The notes under the pieces are model-generated. The model made no database searches. It was not told where the DNA came from and saw only the letters and a list, made by a program, of their open reading frames with translations. A program made the position numbers and the translations under genes. This document shows positions 1 to 8,110 of a DNA stretch of 54,690 nucleotides, one piece after another (the first letter of the stretch is position 1; every line of letters starts with the position of its first letter). This stretch comes from Gallionella sp. (GTDB lineage: Bacteria; Pseudomonadota; Gammaproteobacteria; Burkholderiales; Gallionellaceae), in assembly GCA_030700315.1 (NCBI GenBank), contig JAUYJO010000078.1:1-54690 (forward strand), in the 5' to 3' direction.

Positions 1-138
1 TATGAATCGGGGGCGGGTTTCGTAGGTCGGGATTCATCCCGACAGAGCGCCGCATAACCCAACCCCGTCGGGATGAATCCCGACCTACATCATCGTGAGG
101 TTCATGACCAAACGGTACGTTTGTAATTTCTGTATCCC
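1..138. repeat. MITE-like palindromic repeat, partial copy (family 1)
   Basis: An inverted copy of the element at 44796-44955. It holds two inverted arms of the type GTAGGTCGGGATTCATCCC and ends near 138 with a terminal arm (GGTACGTTTGTAATTTCTGT). The other terminus lies before the window start. It sits just downstream of lpxH and its long hairpin could act as a terminator. No ORF is present. Confidence 0.75.
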
Positions 139-153
139 TAAGGCTGCCCAGTT

Positions 154-924
154 TTATTCGTTTGCCGAAGCTAATCCCGCAGCAGTTTCCCAACTTATAC
201 CGCGACTGTCGCCGCGTAACACCGAGCCTTGTTGATGCCAGTCGCTCAGCACCCAGCGTTCGCACGTACGCCCATCGACGATATGTTCATGGCGGCCGGG
301 GCGATGGGTGTGGCCGTGGATCAGGCGCGGATAGCCATATTCGCGCAGCAATGCGGCGACCGCTTCATTGCTCACGTCCATGATTGCGCTGTCTTTGCTT
401 TGCTTTTCCGCGATGCTGCGTTCGCGCAGCCCGGCGATATAGGCTTTGCGTTCCATCAGCGGTTTGGTTAGAAACTGCCGCTGGAAATCTGCGTCATGCA
501 CCTGGGCGCGATAGCGCTGATATTCGGCATCATGGGTACACAGCATATCGCCGTGGCTGAGCAGCGTCGGTACACCGTACAAGTCGATCAGCACCGGATC
601 ATTCAGCAGAGTCGCGTGGCAGGCGTCCGCCAGCGCTTCGCCCATCAACAGATCGCGGTTGCCGCGCAGCAGATAGACCTTGATACCTTGCTGGGCGAGG
701 CTGCGCAAGGCGGCAGTTACCCCGGCATTGAAGGCGTCTTCCAGATCGTCATCGCCTGCCCAGTAGTCGAACAAGTCGCCGAGTATGTAAAGGGCTTCAG
801 TTTTTTGGCTGAACTCGGGGCGATCCTGTGCTGTGGCTTCGGCGATGAAGCGCAGAAATGCCGCCATGCCGTGTGGCTGGTTGGCGCTGAGATGCAGGTC
901 GGAGATGAATAAGGAATGGGGCAT
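154..924 (-). CDS. lpxH: UDP-2,3-diacylglucosamine diphosphatase LpxH
   Basis: 256 aa, the usual length for LpxH, which hydrolyses UDP-2,3-diacylglucosamine to lipid X and UMP in lipid A synthesis at the inner face of the cytoplasmic membrane. Calcineurin-type metal-binding motifs are visible: SDLHL (D9, H11), GDLFDYW (D50), GNRD (N89) and HGHTHRP (H203, H205). It is the last gene of a minus-strand run TPR protein, L,D-transpeptidase, cyclophilin, lpxH, but the 180-bp repeat-filled gap upstream could separate its transcription. It starts at ATG 924. The function is well supported by the ordered motifs. Confidence 0.95.
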   Translation of the reverse strand: MPHSLFISDLHLSANQPHGMAAFLRFIAEATAQDRPEFSQKTEALYILGDLFDYWAGDDDLEDAFNAGVTAALRSLAQQGIKVYLLRGNRDLLMGEALADACHATLLNDPVLIDLYGVPTLLSHGDMLCTHDAEYQRYRAQVHDADFQRQFLTKPLMERKAYIAGLRERSIAEKQSKDSAIMDVSNEAVAALLREYGYPRLIHGHTHRPGRHEHIVDGRTCERWVLSDWHQQGSVLRGDSRGISWETAAGLASANE

Positions 925-1104
925 TAAAATCCCTTCTCCCGCAGGCGGGAGAGGGCTAGGGTGAGGGGCGTTGAGCAGAAATTACGTTTTTGCATCGCAT
1001 AAACCCTCATCCCCAACCCTTCTGATAAAACTACTAGCCATTCGACTAATCCATCAAAAAACGATGGCCAAGTCGTTGGTTATCCCGCCTGCGGGAGAAG
1101 GGAG
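925..1104. repeat. GC-rich palindromic repeat cluster (CCCTCTCCCGC family)
   Basis: The lpxH-cyclophilin gap is filled by two facing copies of a dispersed repeat: one near 931-965 with CCCTTCTCCCGCAGGCGGGA, the other in reverse orientation near 1001-1104. Related copies occur at 11675, 20003, 24871 and 27071. They may form hairpins in the transcript. No gene is seen. Confidence 0.7.
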
Positions 1105-1680
1105 TTACTTCACCGCTTCCGCTTTGGTGATGATGACATCTTCTTCGGGCACGTCCTGATGGCCGGCGCGGAAGCCAGTGCTGACGTTGGTTATCTTGTC
1201 CACCACCTCGGTGCCTTCCATTACCTTGCCAAACACGCAGTAACCCCAGCCATCCTGCCCAGGGTAATCGAGGAAATGGTTGTCTTTTGTGTTGATGAAA
1301 AATTGCGCGGAGGCGGAATGCGGGTCGGAAGTGCGCGCCATGGCAATAGTATAAGTAGCGTTGCTCAAGCCGTTGGCCGCCTCGTTCTTGATGGGCGCAT
1401 TGGCTTTTTTCTGCTTCATGCCGGATTCGAATCCGCCGCCCTGGATCATGAAGTTGTCGATGACACGATGGAAGATGGTGTTGTCATAGAAGCCGCTGTT
1501 CACGTATTCCAGAAAATTCTTGACGGTGAGCGGGGCTTTTTCGGCATCCAGCTGCAAAGTAATGATGCCGTGATTGGTGTGTAGTTTGACCATGGTTTTT
1601 TTGCCTTGAGTTGATGAATAGGAAGATTGCATCGCGCAGCACAGCAGCAATGCGAATAGGGCGGTAAACAGGCGTTTCAT
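1105..1680 (-). CDS. periplasmic cyclophilin-type peptidyl-prolyl cis-trans isomerase
   Basis: 191 aa. It catalyses cis-trans isomerisation of Xaa-Pro bonds. The cyclophilin core carries [13 protein letters not shown] (F70, H71, R72) and QFFIN (Q126-F128), both around the active site. Residues 1-22 are a hydrophobic signal peptide ([14 protein letters not shown]...). An internal ATG at 1593 would give a cytoplasmic PpiB-like form starting MVKLHTNHG, so two products are conceivable. The stop of the L,D-transpeptidase gene is 1 bp upstream, which indicates one operon. It belongs to the PpiA/PpiB group; which symbol applies is not decided. Confidence 0.92.
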   Translation of the reverse strand: MKRLFTALFALLLCCAMQSSYSSTQGKKTMVKLHTNHGIITLQLDAEKAPLTVKNFLEYVNSGFYDNTIFHRVIDNFMIQGGGFESGMKQKKANAPIKNEAANGLSNATYTIAMARTSDPHSASAQFFINTKDNHFLDYPGQDGWGYCVFGKVMEGTEVVDKITNVSTGFRAGHQDVPEEDVIITKAEAVK

Positions 1681-1681
1681 A

Positions 1682-2869
1682 TTAAACGGCTCCTTCGTAA
1701 ATGATCTGCCAGCGCTTGTTCTGCTTGATCCAGTACTGGCGCTTTTTCATGCGGTTGGACAGGTTGTTGCTGGTGTAATCCTGCTCGAAATTGACCACCA
1801 CCATATTGGGGTGTTCCGGGTAGGTGAACACGCTGATATTCGAAAGACCGACCTTGATCCAGGATTTCGCGCTGTTCACCAGTTGTTTCTGTTTTGCCCA
1901 CGCCCGGAAATTCGCGCTGCCGCTGGAGAAATCGCGCGAGTAATGTTTGAGATAAGCGCCGGTATCGAGGCTGGCCCAATCTTTGCGCCATTGTTCGATC
2001 TCTTGCAGCAGCGCGTCGCGCTCGCCCTGATCCTGTTCGCTGTTCCATTCCATGCTGTTGGTGATGATGACCGGCGTGACGCCGACTTGCAGATAGGGGG
2101 CGAGCTTGTCCAGGTCGTCGTTTGCCAGCACCACGCAGCCGTCGCTGGCGCGCGGCGGCCGGCTGTACGTGTCGCTGGGTGTGCCGTGCAGCCAGATGCC
2201 GCTGCCGGTGCGTTTGTTCTTGCGGTCCCATTCGTTCGGATAGCTGAGCGGGTAGGCGCCGTTGCCGTACATGTCGGCAAGCTTGTTTTTCGGCAGGTCT
2301 GCCTTGACGAAATACACCCCGATGGGGGTGCGCTTGTCGCCTTCGGAAAGTTTATCGGTGCCGAGTTTGCCGATGGTGATGTAAAAGTCGGTGACATAGC
2401 GCGGTTCGCCATTCATGTTCTCGTAAACGAACAGCGTGGCGCGGCTGGTATCCACCACCAGCGCATATTTCTGCCGCGCATCCATTTTCCACAGGAAACG
2501 CGGCACAAGCTTGCTGTCCGGTTGCGACAAGGCGCGCTGCAGACGCATCCGCGCCTCGTCGCGCAGTTCCTCGATCTTGTCGCGCGGCGCATGCGCCGCA
2601 CTGCCAAAGTTGTCGATCGCGCCGGCGCGCGCCATCAGCACATCGCCCTTGACCAGGTGCGCCAGCTTGAAATTGGGATTGATACGCAACAGGCTGTCCA
2701 CCTCGTTGAGCGCAATGTCGAGGCGGCTGTTTTTGATGGCTTGCAGACTTTTCGCCAATTGTGCTTCGGTGTTGTACGGGGCTTCGGCATTGCGCAAGTC
2801 GGGCGCTGCATACGCCATACCCGCCAGCAGGCTGCACAGGAAAAAAGGGATCAGGGCACGGCTCGGCAT
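1682..2869 (-). CDS. L,D-transpeptidase (YkuD domain) with C-terminal NTF2-like domain
   Basis: 395 aa with a signal peptide (residues 1-21). The YkuD catalytic domain spans about 132-270, with the His in WLHG (H228) and the Cys in SDGCV (C245) that form 3-3 cross-links or attach proteins to peptidoglycan. Residues 285-395 form a second domain resembling the NTF2-like tail of Cds6-type L,D-transpeptidases, and the neighbouring TPR protein ends in a similar tail (AYRxS/Y...NKxLLLVKS against [13 protein letters not shown]). The upstream gene stops 2 bp before this ATG, so they are co-transcribed. A peptidoglycan-remodelling role in the periplasm is inferred from the family. Confidence 0.9.
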   Translation of the reverse strand: MPSRALIPFFLCSLLAGMAYAAPDLRNAEAPYNTEAQLAKSLQAIKNSRLDIALNEVDSLLRINPNFKLAHLVKGDVLMARAGAIDNFGSAAHAPRDKIEELRDEARMRLQRALSQPDSKLVPRFLWKMDARQKYALVVDTSRATLFVYENMNGEPRYVTDFYITIGKLGTDKLSEGDKRTPIGVYFVKADLPKNKLADMYGNGAYPLSYPNEWDRKNKRTGSGIWLHGTPSDTYSRPPRASDGCVVLANDDLDKLAPYLQVGVTPVIITNSMEWNSEQDQGERDALLQEIEQWRKDWASLDTGAYLKHYSRDFSSGSANFRAWAKQKQLVNSAKSWIKVGLSNISVFTYPEHPNMVVVNFEQDYTSNNLSNRMKKRQYWIKQNKRWQIIYEGAV

Positions 2870-2871
2870 GG

Positions 2872-4005
2872 TTATTTGGTGCGCTCTTCCTGGATCAGCC
2901 AGTTAGCGCCGGATTTCACCAGCAGCAGGGTCTTGTTGCCCGAGGTTTGCAGGTGGCTGGCGCGATACGACTGGCGGAATTTTACCGTGGCATGGTTGGC
3001 GTCGCCAAACTTGACGGCCACATTGCTGATATCGACCTGGATGAATTCCGGCTTGCTGATGCGCTCTTTCCGGCTAGCTTCCCACGCCGCACGGCTTTGG
3101 CCGCCCGGTCTCTTGAAATCGGCAGCATAGAACGACAGGTATTTATTTACATCCTTGGCCGACCATGCGGCGGCCCAGGCATGGACAGTTTTCAGCACTT
3201 CGCCGCTGCTGTCCGCCATGGGCGCAGGCTCCGTGCTCTTCTCGGCGGGAGCCGGCTTGGATGCAACTGCCTCTGTGCTCTTCTCGGCGAGAACCGGCTT
3301 GGTTGCAACTGCCTCCGGCTTGGCGGGAGCTGGCTTGTTTTCCGCCTCATTGCCGGCTGGCGCTGTGGCTTCGGCTTTGCCCTGAACGGGCGCTTCGGCT
3401 TTACTCAGAACTGGGGGGCTGTGTGCCGGGGCTGCTTTGCCGCGCGTGCCGCCGGCAAACAAATCCTGAATCATGGACAGCTTGGTCTGCGTCGCGGTAT
3501 TGCTGCGGTCCAGTTGCAGGGCGCGGTCATAAGCCTGGCTGGCCATCTTGGCATAGATGTCGCCGAGGTTCTCGTGCGCGGTGGCATAACTGGGATGGGT
3601 GCGTATTGCCATTTCCAGCGCCAGTTTGGCCTTGTCGTACTGGCTCTGGCTGGCATACAGCACGGCGAGGTTGTTGTAGGGCTCGGGCAGCTCCGGGTAA
3701 TCTTCGGTCAGTGCCGCAAAGGTCTTGATCGCCTCTGCGGCTTTGCCTTGCTCGGTCAGGATCAGGCCTTTCAAGAAGCGCGCTTGCGCATCCTTGGGCT
3801 TGCCGGCCAAAACCCCATTCACCTTATCCAGCGCCTGGCCGTGCTGGCCTTGTTTAAACAACTTGCTGGCATCCTGGATGTCATCAGCATGGGCTGCGGA
3901 ATTAGCGCTTAACAACAATACCCCCGCAATCAGGGCGGCATGACGGTGAAAACGAGCGAAGCGAGTTTCGCCAATACGGCTGAACATATTCATCGTGTAA
4001 TTCAA
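2872..4005 (-). CDS. TPR-repeat periplasmic protein with C-terminal NTF2-like domain
   Basis: 377 aa and first gene of the minus-strand envelope operon. It starts with a positively charged, hydrophobic signal sequence (cleavage likely after AAHA, about residue 40). About four tetratricopeptide repeats cover residues 42-165 (for example PEPYNNLAVLYASQSQYDKA). A low-complexity Ala/Pro/Lys/Glu linker follows (about 175-265), containing a near-duplicate block KPVLAEKSTEAVAS/KPAPAEKSTEPAP. The C-terminal domain (about 270-377) resembles that of the downstream L,D-transpeptidase, so the two may share a partner at the cell wall. An alternative start is Met6. Confidence 0.85.
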   Translation of the reverse strand: MNYTMNMFSRIGETRFARFHRHAALIAGVLLLSANSAAHADDIQDASKLFKQGQHGQALDKVNGVLAGKPKDAQARFLKGLILTEQGKAAEAIKTFAALTEDYPELPEPYNNLAVLYASQSQYDKAKLALEMAIRTHPSYATAHENLGDIYAKMASQAYDRALQLDRSNTATQTKLSMIQDLFAGGTRGKAAPAHSPPVLSKAEAPVQGKAEATAPAGNEAENKPAPAKPEAVATKPVLAEKSTEAVASKPAPAEKSTEPAPMADSSGEVLKTVHAWAAAWSAKDVNKYLSFYAADFKRPGGQSRAAWEASRKERISKPEFIQVDISNVAVKFGDANHATVKFRQSYRASHLQTSGNKTLLLVKSGANWLIQEERTK

Positions 4006-4134
4006 TTCCTTGAGTGCGCAGGTTTAGGCATCGGTAGATTCTACCAAATTGCGCGCACATTTTCACCCTCATATGGTGTCTTCCATGGGCAATCGCATCA
4101 AATTCCCTCCAAACCAAGCAATGCCTCACGGTAT

Positions 4135-4290
4135 GAATCTGAAGATGCCGCGAGGATGCGTTTGGTTGGGATGCCATATCTGGCCAAGCTGCTGGAGAAC
4201 AAGGCCGCTGTCCGGTATTTGAAGCAACGACATCCAGAGGTGCTGGAGCAGTTCGAGAGTATCGTTGAGACGACATCGCTGGAACAGTAA
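4135..4290 (+). pseudogene. C-terminal fragment, possibly of a RepB/ParB-like plasmid protein
   Basis: The reading frame open from 3940 ends with a well-formed protein-like stretch (RMRLVGMPYLAKLLENKAA ... HPEVLEQFESIVETTSLEQ). This resembles, from memory, the C-terminal end of plasmid partition proteins of the RepB type. The upstream part overlaps the promoter region and start of the TPR gene and does not look like protein. I read it as a remnant left by integration of mobile DNA. The family assignment is tentative. Confidence 0.35.
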
Positions 4291-4305
4291 AATTAAGCGC
4301 GTGAG

Positions 4306-4428
4306 CTACTGAGTGGTTTGCACCTCTTTTACAAGCCATTCTTCAGCCGTGATTTCAACACCGTTCTCCGGTGACTTCGCAATCGTTAGTTCTGACTCAT
4401 CGCTCAGTAGGATGAAAGCTGGTAGCAT
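4306..4428 (-). pseudogene. small hypothetical protein remnant
   Basis: A 40-codon minus-strand frame starting at ATG 4428 with protein-like composition (MLPAFILLSDESELTIAKS...). The same frame is open a little further upstream (HGCQEG), which suggests the 3' end of a longer gene. It is convergent with the fragment at 4135-4290 with a gap of 15 bp. No family is recognised. Confidence 0.3.
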
Positions 4429-4498
4429 TCCCTCTTGGCATCCATGATTTACTTGGCTTCAGCATGGCTGACCGCTATAAAAAATCCAGGGAAGTCTG

Positions 4499-4579
4499 AT
4501 GGCAAAAGCAGCAACGAAAAACTCCACAGCCAACACCGGTTTCGAGGCCATCCCGCGCCTCGATCTATGCGTACGATAA
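4499..4579 (+). pseudogene. N-terminal fragment of a type I R-M methylase (hsdM-like)
   Basis: The 26-codon frame begins MAKAATKNSTANTGFE, a beginning I associate with many HsdM proteins (normally continuing into the N6_Mtase N-terminal domain). Homology is lost after residue 16 and a stop follows at 4577. This is the left-most piece of the broken defence-gene zone. It is distinct from the intact hsdM at 10494. Confidence 0.45.
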
Positions 4580-4588
4580 AAACTGATC

Positions 4589-5400
4589 ATGAATGTTTTC
4601 CAAACACATGCAGAAATAGTCAATGACTACGCCACCTACAAGCGAATTGTCCGAGTTCTATCCCTACCGCTATCTGGCTTCCGAGGGATTTCTCCCCGGC
4701 TACAATTTCACACGTTTGCCAATTCGCGTGTTTCTGCCTACTGGCGACTCATCCGGCGAATTTGTTTCGCGCCCGAGATCAATTGCGCTGCGCGAGTTCG
4801 GGCCGTTAAACGCCATCTATCACAATGGCCGCAAATACCGTGTCTGCCAACTGGTCTCCAGGATGCAGAATCAGCGCTGACAGAAGCCAAAATCAGCAGT
4901 AAAACAGGCTATTTCATGGCAGGGGATGCGCTTCAGAATAGCGTCTGCCCGTTCTCCGGAATTGATCTTGCCGACAATGCAGCAAAAGAGCATCTGCATG
5001 ATTTGATCGAAATGGCCGAGTCACGTGCCGAAGAAATAGATCGCATCTCCTGCGAAGAGGAAGAGCGGGTTTCCAGGGGTTTTGAAATACGCACCTATTT
5101 CGCGGTTGACGGTGGGCAAATTGATCGTGTGCGTAAAGCCATCGCGAAAACGACTGAAAACCCGATGCTCAATTTGCGTTACATTCCGGCCGCACGCCTG
5201 ATTCATGTCAACACCAAGTGGCGCGCCCAACAGAACGAGGGCTTTCTGATCGGGCTGGTCTCGGGTGATTGGCGCGCATCAATACCGGATGCCGACAGCA
5301 ACATTAAAGAAGAATTTCGTCTGGTCAAACTGTGGACATCGAATCTGGCTGATGTGCTGTACATCGAACCTATTCAACCGTTGGGATTGAACACGCTGCT
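4589..5400 (+). pseudogene. broken DUF1998-type superfamily 2 helicase (DISARM DrmA/DrmB- or Druantia-like)
   Basis: Pieces of one large helicase in two frames. 4589-4640 reads MNVFQTHAEIVNDYATY, a typical N-terminus of long DEAD/DEAH helicases with a C-terminal DUF1998 domain. From about 4640 the frame at 4623 reads a region normally far downstream (SEFYPYRYLASEGFLPGYNF, ALREFGPLNAIYHNGRKYRV). From about 4860 the first frame resumes (CPFSGIDLADNAAKEHL, RGFEIRTYFAVDGG ... NTKWRAQQNEGFLIGLVSG) to about 5400. So there is one large internal deletion and at least one frameshift. The family call is from remembered motifs; DISARM is favoured because of the neighbouring SNF2 and methylase fragments. 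Confidence 0.6.
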
Positions 5401-5556
5401 GCCGACCTTGTGGATACCAGCTCCGCCCGCCTGCTGTATGACTCGGCGCGGCTCGCCTTTCGCAATGGTGCGGGGTCGTTTCGTGCGCTGGCCAAACTTC
5501 CTTTCCGGCCTCGCTCCTGCCAGATGGTGCCGCTCATCATGGCCTTGCGGCAGGAG
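5401..5556 (+). pseudogene. N-terminal fragment of an SNF2-type helicase (DrmD-like)
   Basis: The frame reads [19 protein letters not shown] then [16 protein letters not shown]. This matches the start of the ATPase domain of large SNF2-family helicases such as DISARM DrmD, where RPR(S/P)YQLVPLLMAL is followed by the Walker A segment. The Walker A is missing: homology stops at about 5556, where the sequence switches to an inverted piece of the same protein family. It abuts the DUF1998-helicase fragment directly. Confidence 0.55.
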
Positions 5557-5880
5557 TCGGCCACCAGCACCCGTAGCGGCGACTTGCCCATTTCTTCAAT
5601 GCGCTGCTTGCGCAACTTGTCCGGCAGCTCACTGGTGATGACTCGCAGGTCGAGCTTGGGAAATTTCTTCTTGAGCGCGGGCGCAAGCTGTTCGCCAACA
5701 TATTTTGCCGTGGCGATGTAGCGGCAGAAGATGACAGGGTTCAAACCGCTATTCAGCCAGTCGTCGAGGATCAGTTCGGCGAAGGAGAGTTTTAGATCTT
5801 GTTTTAATGTTGCCGAGTTGTTCCAGTTGTTTGGCAAAATCGCGCAGCTCTTCTCTTTGCTGTTTCGTCCAACCGCTCAT
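5557..5880 (-). pseudogene. inverted C-terminal helicase fragment of the same SNF2-type protein
   Basis: On the minus strand, from ATG 5880, one frame reads KQQREELRDFAKQLEQLGNIK. After a frameshift near 5805 another reads [31 protein letters not shown] ... [21 protein letters not shown] ... LRVLVADS. That is the helicase_C lobe of SNF2-type enzymes (motif IV region NPVIFCR and motif V region VLVAT/D). It is cut where it meets the plus-strand N-terminal fragment at about 5556. Head-to-tail inversion plus frameshift shows the gene is dead. Confidence 0.6.
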
Positions 5881-5972
5881 CAAGCACTCACTCGACTACC
5901 TGATTGCCGAGCGCCTTGAGAAGGCGAGGGAGTTAGCGAATAGCGAAGTAGCGATTAAGGGAAGGAATATTT

Positions 5973-6053
5973 ATGTCCATCAACTCGTATCAAGACCTGA
6001 CCGTGTGGCAGAAAGGAATGCAACTGGCGGAGGACTGTTATCGGCTCACGTGA
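5973..6053 (+). pseudogene. truncated four-helix-bundle (S23/IVS-type) protein
   Basis: Twenty-six codons (MSINSYQDLTVWQKGMQLAE...) match the beginning of the about 120-aa four-helix-bundle proteins often found as 23S rRNA intervening-sequence proteins or near mobile elements. A purine-rich stretch (GGGAAGGAA) lies 5' of the ATG. The frame stops at TGA 6051, where homology is lost. The 5881-5972 stretch before it has no recognisable gene. Confidence 0.6.
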
Positions 6054-6065
6054 CGGTTCGCGACG

Positions 6066-6557
6066 ATGCCCGGCAACGACAAGGACACCGCCGCGCTGCT
6101 CAGGAAGCGCAATAAGCAGGAGCGCAAGGATCACGAGGCTGGCCAGTTGCCGCTCTCGCCCAGCTTGCAAAAACAGCTCGATGATATTCTGCGCGGCTGG
6201 CGCGATCTCGCTACGTTGCCGGAACACACGCCCGACGAAATCGAGGCCAAGAAGGCCCGCTACCTCGCCTTCAGCCAGAGCGATGACGCATGGTTCCTGA
6301 ACCAGATCGCCGCCATTCCCATCGCCCAGTTCTACCTGCCCAAGGCGGCGGACAACCTGCAAAAGTTCATTACTGATGCCACCTACCGGCGCTACTGGAA
6401 AGGCGAGATCATCCCGCAAGGTCAGGCCACCGCCGAGGCCTGGGTGATGGCCGAGCGCAAGCGCTTCTTCCACTGGTTTCTGGAATTCCCAGAGATCATC
6501 GGGCGGGGTGGGTTTGACTGCATCCTTGGCAACCCGCCGTATCTCGGCGGCACATAA
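6066..6557 (+). pseudogene. middle fragment of an N6-adenine DNA methyltransferase (DrmMI/Eco57I-like)
   Basis: The 163-aa frame contains a helical region followed by RKRFFHWFLEFPEI and FDCILGNPPYLGG. The latter carries the catalytic NPPY motif of N6-adenine methylases. The FHW(P)LEFPE(V/I)...NPP(F/Y)(M/L)GG arrangement is typical of the large methylases of DISARM and BREX-like loci. The SAM-binding motif I half and the target-recognition part are absent. The frame ends at TAA 6555 inside an attC-like site, so it looks cut there by recombination. With the SNF2 and DUF1998 helicase pieces it completes the set expected for a DISARM locus. Confidence 0.65.
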
Positions 6558-6608
6558 CCCTGCGCTCAAGCAGGGCTGCGCAAAAGCGCGCAGCCCCATA
6601 CGTTCGAC
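6551..6608. other. attC-like integron recombination site (degenerate)
   Basis: Starts CATAAC (R''-like, giving the stop of the methylase fragment), then TGCGCTCAAGC, a GGGCTGCGC-AAAAGC-GCGCAGCCC hairpin, and ends CGTTCGAC (R'-like, G^TTCGAC). The layout R''-L''-hairpin-R' is that of attC sites. R' departs from the GTTRRRY consensus and the L' part is poor, so I call it a relic. Confidence 0.45.
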
Positions 6609-6664
6609 ATGGAGTAGCGAAGCGCGCTAGAATTGCCCCGTTAGTTTTGAATGGAGTCCAGATC

Positions 6665-6892
6665 ATGAACACTCAACTCTTGCAGCAAGCTCGTGTGCTC
6701 GACATTGACGAGCAGATCGAGCTGGTTGAAGCCATCTGGGACGGTATTGTTAGTCGTGGTGCCGCGCCATCGTTGACCGAAGCGCAGAAAACAGAACTCG
6801 ACCGCCGCCTCGCAGATCATCTGGCGAACCCTAACGATGTGGTTTCCTGGAGCGAAGTAAAAGCAGCCGCTCTTGCCAAAATCAGGCAATGA
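6665..6892 (+). CDS. antitoxin of a ParE/RelE-type toxin-antitoxin pair
   Basis: 75 aa from ATG 6665, preceded by GGAG at 6653-6656; the frame is open upstream from a TTG but the RBS points to this ATG. It matches the 'putative addiction module component' antitoxin family (short helical protein with LELVEAIWD-like and WxEV motifs; here QIELVEAIWDGI and VVSWSEVKAAAL). Its stop overlaps the toxin ATG (ATGA at 6889-6892). It would bind and neutralise the downstream toxin and probably autorepress. The pair lies between attC-like sequences and could be an integron cassette. Confidence 0.85.
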   Translation: MNTQLLQQARVLDIDEQIELVEAIWDGIVSRGAAPSLTEAQKTELDRRLADHLANPNDVVSWSEVKAAALAKIRQ

Positions 6893-7185
6893 GCCTGCCC
6901 ATCACTTTTCATCGTGCCGCGAGCGCAGAGTTTATCGAAGCAAGTGCATGGTATGAGAACAAGCGAGTTGGCCTTGCTCTTGAGTTCATGGCCGAGATTG
7001 ACCGTTGCGTGTCGCTGGCATCCGAACACCCTCTCCAGTTTGCCGTTGTTCGCGAGGACATTCGGCGCGTCGTCGCCAATCGTTTTCCGTACAGCGTTTA
7101 TTTTTGCGCAGAGGAACATCGTATCGTTGTCTTGGCAGTATTTCATGGCAGCAGAGATCCCGCCATTTGGCAGGCCAGAGCCTAA
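6889..7185 (+). CDS. ParE/RelE-superfamily toxin
   Basis: 98 aa with the ParE/RelE fold signature: an N-terminal helix with FHRAASAEFIEASAWYE, a middle LQFAVVREDIRRVVANRFPYSVYF and a C-terminal beta strand IVVLAVFHGSRDPAIW. ParE toxins inhibit gyrase and RelE toxins cleave mRNA; which applies cannot be told. It overlaps the antitoxin stop by 4 bp. Its stop codon TAA is inside GCCTAAC (7180-7186), a perfect attC R'' core, again cassette-like. Confidence 0.88.
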   Translation: MSLPITFHRAASAEFIEASAWYENKRVGLALEFMAEIDRCVSLASEHPLQFAVVREDIRRVVANRFPYSVYFCAEEHRIVVLAVFHGSRDPAIWQARA

Positions 7186-7193
7186 CGAGTCTC

Positions 7194-7260
7194 GTAGGGT
7201 GGGCAGGGTTTATATGCCCACGCGGTTTGAATCCGCGTGGGCACAAAGACGTGCCCACCC
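7194..7260. repeat. palindromic repeat (GTAGGGTGGGCA family)
   Basis: Runs from GTAGGGTGGGCAGG through TGCCCACGCGG, TTGAATCCGCGTGGGCA to GTGCCCACCC and can fold into long hairpins. A related copy is embedded in the hsdM coding sequence at 12111-12150. It directly follows the GCCTAAC core after the ParE-type toxin and may have interrupted an attC site. It could also end transcription of that operon. Confidence 0.7.
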
Positions 7261-7266
7261 TTGTTG

Positions 7267-7294
7267 TTGATGATTATTCCCATATGGGTATAAT
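7267..7294 (+). promoter_or_regulatory. promoter with embedded palindromic operator for the HigBA-like operon
   Basis: TTGATG (7267-7272), 16-bp spacer, TATAAT (7289-7294). The spacer and -10 are covered by a palindrome at 7273-7294: core CCCATATGGG flanked by ATTAT and ATAAT, 20 of 22 positions symmetric. It is a good candidate operator for the antitoxin at 7663. The -10 is 6 bp from the ATG at 7301, so the transcript should be leaderless or nearly so. Confidence 0.7.
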
Positions 7295-7300
7295 GCGCCC

Positions 7301-7666
7301 ATGAACAAATCTCTGTTTAAGCCACTGGAATGGGTGGCGTCCTCAAAGAAAGACTTATTGTCCATGCCGCCAGATGTGGTGGATGTGTTTGGATATGCGC
7401 TCCACTTGGCGCAGCAGGGTGGGAAGCACGCACAGGCTAAACCACTCAAGGGGTTTGGTTCGGCGGGCGTACTGGAAGTCGTTGAGGATGACGACGGCAA
7501 TACCTACCGGGCGGTTTATACCGTGCGATTCAGCAATGCAGTATATGTGCTGCATTGCTTCCAGAAAAAATCGCACAAAGGCATCGCAACGCCAAAGCAG
7601 GACTTGGACTTGGTACATGACAGATTGAAGCTGGCGCAACAACATGCGGAAGGAGTGAAGAAATGA
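7301..7666 (+). CDS. HigB-like toxin (phage Gp49-like, DUF891 family)
   Basis: 121 aa. Gp49/HigB-like family features: KPLKGFGSAGVLEVVED, YRAVYTVRFSNAVYVLHCFQKKSHKG and a Lys/Gln-rich end. HigB-type toxins are ribosome-dependent mRNA endonucleases of the RelE fold. Toxin-first order is typical of higBA. The ATG lies about 6 bp after the -10 hexamer with no Shine-Dalgarno, suggesting leaderless translation. Its stop overlaps the ATG of the antitoxin gene (7663-7666). Confidence 0.87.
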   Translation: MNKSLFKPLEWVASSKKDLLSMPPDVVDVFGYALHLAQQGGKHAQAKPLKGFGSAGVLEVVEDDDGNTYRAVYTVRFSNAVYVLHCFQKKSHKGIATPKQDLDLVHDRLKLAQQHAEGVKK

Positions 7667-7983
7667 GCAACATCGAACGTGGAAGCGCCAATGTATATGC
7701 TGATCTTGGTCTGGATAATGCCGAAGAAATGCTGGTTAAGGCGCAATTGGCCACAAAGATTGGGGACATCATCAAGCGGCGTAAATTGACTCAGGTGCAA
7801 GCTGCTGAATTGCTGGGTATTACACAGCCGAAATTATCTGGTTTGCTGCGCGGGCAATTTCGAGGTATTTCAGAAACTAAAATGCTGGAATGCCTTACTC
7901 GGCTTGGTCGTGATATTGAAATTATCGTTAAATCCGCACCCCGTTCACGTGCAGAAGGGCATGTAACTGTGGTGTTTGCTTGA
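7663..7983 (+). CDS. HigA-like XRE-family antitoxin
   Basis: 106 aa with a helix-turn-helix of the Cro/C1 type at about residues 35-90 (LTQVQAAELLGITQPKLSGLLRGQF). This domain architecture and the upstream Gp49-like toxin fit the HigA antitoxin group. It should neutralise the toxin and bind the palindrome in the promoter at 7273-7294. It is translationally coupled to the toxin by an ATGA overlap. No second promoter is obvious. Confidence 0.88.
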   Translation: MSNIERGSANVYADLGLDNAEEMLVKAQLATKIGDIIKRRKLTQVQAAELLGITQPKLSGLLRGQFRGISETKMLECLTRLGRDIEIIVKSAPRSRAEGHVTVVFA

Positions 7984-8110
7984 TTGCCAATCTGTATCAA
8001 GGTAACAAAATCATTGTTTCACGATGCCAAGATTTATCTTTTCGGGTGCGCTCCGTGATTCACCCTCGGGGGAGGGCGCGAATGACAATTCGCAAAGCGA
8101 ATTATCACTA

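Noticed and set aside
1811-3130. 439-codon open frame antisense to the L,D-transpeptidase
   Set aside because: Antisense of a gene with YkuD catalytic motifs; His/Arg/Ala-rich without domain.
3940-4134. 5' part of the open frame before the RepB-like tail as coding
   Set aside because: It overlaps the TPR gene start on the other strand and has no protein-like composition; only the 3' end is plausible.
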